Positions 6,057-7,887 of a DNA stretch of 7,887 nucleotides are shown here, piece by piece (the stretch's first letter is position 1; each line of letters opens with the position of its first letter). A program made the translations under genes and the position numbers. The notes under the pieces are model-generated. The model saw nothing but the letters and a program-made list of their open reading frames with translations, ran no database searches and was not told where the DNA came from. This stretch comes from Acidobacteriota bacterium. GTDB lineage: Bacteria; Acidobacteriota; Vicinamibacteria; Vicinamibacterales; UBA2999. Location of the stretch: positions 1 to 7,887 of the forward strand of contig JACCSI010000416.1 of the NCBI GenBank assembly GCA_013813075.1. Direction: 5' to 3'.

Positions 6057-6632
6057 ATGGCAAACCTGATTGAAGCCATCGAGATCAAGCGTAAGACCTT
6101 CCTGGAGTTCGAAGGCGCGCCATACGTGTGCCTGGACGCCGAGGTGTCCAAGCCCACGGCGCGGGGCGGCCAGACTCTGGTCCGGCTCAAGATACGTAAC
6201 CTGATTTCGCGGGCAGTGTTCGACAAGACTTTTAAGGCCGGCGAGAAGTTCAAGGAACCCGCCCTCGTCAGTGCACCGGCGTCGTATTCGTACGCGAATG
6301 GGAGCGACTATTTTTTTATGGATCAGGCAAGTTATGAGGAGCTCACGCTGACCGCCGAACAGCTCGGCGACGACCGGCTGCTTCTGTCCGATAACCTCGT
6401 CATCCAAGTGCAGAAGTTCAATGGCAGCCCAATCGGCGTGCAGTTTCCCGCGCACGTCGAGTTGACCGTGACCGATACCGAACCCGGCGTGCGCGGCGAC
6501 ACGGCAAGCGGCAGCGTGACCAAGGCGGCGACGCTCGAGACCGGTCTTCAGATTCGCGTGCCGCTGTTCATCAAAGAGGGAGAAAAGGTGAAGGTCCACA
6601 CCGAGACGCGGGAGTTCGCGGGCCGCGCGTGA
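6057..6632 (+). CDS. Elongation factor P paralogue, YeiP/EfpL-like
   Basis: This 191-residue protein has the three-domain EF-P layout: an N-terminal KOW-like barrel (about 1-66) and two OB-fold domains (about 68-129 and 131-189). The C-terminal EF-P signature is intact: K-A-A-T-L-E-T-G (156-163), then V-P-L-F-I-K-E-G-E (168-176), ending F-A-G-R-A. The EF-P landmarks F-M-D (87-89) and E-P-G-V-R-G-D-T-A (142-150) are present. EF-P binds the ribosome E site and relieves stalling at proline-rich sequences. The tip of the domain I loop reads K-P-T-A-R-G-G-Q (32-39, Arg36). Canonical E. coli EF-P has P-G-K-G there, with the modified lysine, while E. coli YeiP/EfpL has P-T-A-R-G. This suggests an EfpL-type factor that does not use lysine modification at the tip; the assignment needs phylogeny. 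The ATG at 6057 has no strong Shine-Dalgarno. The next gene overlaps by GTGA. Confidence 0.88.
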   Translation: MANLIEAIEIKRKTFLEFEGAPYVCLDAEVSKPTARGGQTLVRLKIRNLISRAVFDKTFKAGEKFKEPALVSAPASYSYANGSDYFFMDQASYEELTLTAEQLGDDRLLLSDNLVIQVQKFNGSPIGVQFPAHVELTVTDTEPGVRGDTASGSVTKAATLETGLQIRVPLFIKEGEKVKVHTETREFAGRA

Positions 6633-7621
6633 CGCGAGACCCGCTCCGTGTGGCCTTTCTGGGCTGCGGCTTCATCACGCGCGTGCACAGCCGCAACCTC
6701 CGTGCGTTGAACGGGGCGATTGTACCGAGCTACGCGAGCCGCACGCCGGCGAAGTCGGCCGAGTTCTGCCGCCGATTCGGTGGCCGGACCAGCTACGCCG
6801 AATACGGTGCCGCCATTGGCGACCCCGCCGTTGACGCGGTGGTCATCGCGGTGCCGCCGCGGTTTCATCTCGAGTGGACGTTGCGGGCACTGGCGGCCGG
6901 AAAACACGTGCTCGTGGAGAAGCCGGCATTTCTCACCACCCAGGACTACGAGCAGGCGCGGGCGGCTCGCGACCGCGTCGGCACAGTCGTACTCGTCGGC
7001 GAAAACGACCACTACAAGCCGCTCGCGGTACGGCTACGACAGTTGCTGGCACAGGGCGTCATCGGCGAGCTGGTCTTCGGGCACTTCGCGACTATCGCGC
7101 GGCGATTGAAAACTGCGGACGACTGGCGCAACGACGAATCGATGGCGGGCGGCGACGCGTTTTTCGAGGAAGGGATCCACTGGCTGCACATCGCAGGGAG
7201 CCTTGGGCCGCGGATCACGTCGATCGACGGCTACCGTCCGGCGCCCTCCCGCGACGGACCTGACAAGCGCGTGAAAAGCATGATGGTGGCGTTCCGCTAC
7301 GACAACGGCGCCGTCGGCGCGCTGTATTATTCGCGCGAGATCCCGTCCCTGCTGAAGGGTCTGCGCGTGTCAAAGCTGTTTGGACGCAAGGGCGTGATCA
7401 CGTTTGAATCGAACGGCGCATTCGTGTTCGTGCGCGGTAACGGCTTGCCACGATGGATGGTGCCGGGCGTGCGCGATATTCGTGGCTACCAGGCGATGTA
7501 CCGCGACTTCGTTCGCGCCATCCGGGACGGGGTGGCGCCGGAAATGAGCCTCGAACGGGCGATGGAAGATCAACGGCTGATGGAGCGCGTCTACGCGACA
7601 GCGGGATGCCACGAGCCGTGA
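6629..7621 (+). CDS. Gfo/Idh/MocA family oxidoreductase
   Basis: A 330-residue NAD(P)-dependent oxidoreductase. The N-terminal Rossmann domain (about 6-125) has L-G-C-G-F-I-T at 11-17 (the G-x-G dinucleotide loop), V-V-I-A-V-P-P (71-77) and the family signature E-K-P (97-99). The C-terminal alpha/beta domain includes G-G-D-A-F-F-E-E-G-I-H-W (174-185). Its His184 matches the conserved catalytic-site histidine of the family, and Lys98 is the usual EKP lysine. Relatives oxidise or reduce sugars, inositols and derivatives; the substrate here cannot be read from sequence. The GTG start at 6629 overlaps the stop of the EF-P-like gene (GTGA), and no other start agrees as well with the nucleotide-binding domain. 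The stop at 7619-7621 overlaps the next gene's GTG in the same way. Length is normal and nothing looks broken. Confidence 0.9.
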   Translation: MTRDPLRVAFLGCGFITRVHSRNLRALNGAIVPSYASRTPAKSAEFCRRFGGRTSYAEYGAAIGDPAVDAVVIAVPPRFHLEWTLRALAAGKHVLVEKPAFLTTQDYEQARAARDRVGTVVLVGENDHYKPLAVRLRQLLAQGVIGELVFGHFATIARRLKTADDWRNDESMAGGDAFFEEGIHWLHIAGSLGPRITSIDGYRPAPSRDGPDKRVKSMMVAFRYDNGAVGALYYSREIPSLLKGLRVSKLFGRKGVITFESNGAFVFVRGNGLPRWMVPGVRDIRGYQAMYRDFVRAIRDGVAPEMSLERAMEDQRLMERVYATAGCHEP

Positions 7622-7887
7622 ATCGTCAATACGACGTCATCATCATCGGCAGCGGCGCCGGCGGCGGCACCATGGCTCGGGCCCTCGCCGATAGCGGGGC
7701 GCGTATCCTGGTGGTCGAACGTGGCGGTGCCGTCCCGCAGGAGCAGGAGAACTGGAGCCCGGACGCCGTATGGAAGCAGCTGCGCTACCGCGCCGCCGAC
7801 CGCTGGCTCGACGCCACGGGGCAGAATTTCCAGCCGTACACCCACTACGGCGTTGGCGGCAACACCAAGTTCTGGGGCAGCGTCCTC
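7618..7887 (+). CDS. GMC family flavin oxidoreductase, 3'-truncated by window edge
   Basis: A frame open from GTG 7618 to the last base gives the first 90 residues. It begins N-R-Q-Y-D-V-I-I-I-G-S-G-A-G-G-G (2-17), the FAD-binding GxGxxG motif, followed by L-V-V-E-R-G (31-36) with Glu34 for the adenosine ribose. Y-G-V-G-G-N-T-K-F-W-G lies at 77-87. That last motif, GG-N-T-x-x-W-G, is typical of GMC (glucose-methanol-choline) oxidoreductases near the flavin. Substrates of this family are alcohols, including sugars and sterols; the catalytic domain lies beyond the window. The start overlaps the TGA of the Gfo/Idh/MocA gene (GTGA), so the two are probably translated together. Pairing of a GMC enzyme with a Gfo/Idh/MocA enzyme suggests sugar or polyol oxidation, by inference. 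Confidence 0.85.
   Translation, partial: MNRQYDVIIIGSGAGGGTMARALADSGARILVVERGGAVPQEQENWSPDAVWKQLRYRAADRWLDATGQNFQPYTHYGVGGNTKFWGSVL

Noticed and set aside
5910..6599. Upstream extension of the SGNH hydrolase frame to an ATG at 6599 on the minus strand
   Set aside because: It is antisense to the well-supported EF-P-like gene and shows no family similarity; the lipoprotein signal begins at 5909.

Overview
This GC-rich window appears to be ordinary chromosomal DNA from a Gram-negative bacterium. Three to four products carry lipoprotein-type signal peptides. There is a BamB/PQQ-type propeller, an arylesterase-like SGNH hydrolase and a DUF1206 membrane protein. The gene content and style would suit an Acidobacteriota-like or other environmental lineage, but no marker settles the taxonomy and that placement is an inference. 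I see no insertion sequence, phage gene, CRISPR array, rRNA or tRNA. No gene-free gap exceeds about 150 bases.

Layout from left to right: (1) the 3' part of a PQQ-like beta-propeller gene on the plus strand (1-744). (2) A minus-strand run, in transcription order: a small putative lipoprotein of unknown function (3124-2561), a class I methyltransferase of the METTL25/Trm13-like group (2452-1748) and a MOSC-domain protein (1624-782). (3) A plus-strand pair: an alpha/beta hydrolase resembling YbfF (3150-3980), followed almost without a gap by a small Ig-like lipoprotein (3983-4372). (4) A minus-strand pair coupled by an ATGA stop/start overlap: a TesA-like SGNH hydrolase lipoprotein (5909-5235, GTG start) and a DUF1206 integral membrane protein (5238-4393). 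(5) A plus-strand operon of three genes joined by two GTGA overlaps: an elongation factor P paralogue with the PTARG loop typical of YeiP/EfpL (6057-6632), a Gfo/Idh/MocA oxidoreductase (6629-7621) and the start of a GMC-family flavin oxidoreductase (7618 to the window edge).

The genes do not form one obvious pathway. The strongest functional link is the last operon, where a specialised translation factor is coupled to two redox enzymes of the kind that act on sugars or polyols. That is the most unusual signal here, and its meaning is unknown. The second lead is the bacterial protein with the cysteine and histidine signature of METTL25/Trm13-like methyltransferases. I found no convincing evidence of a wholly new defence, mobile or RNA-based system.
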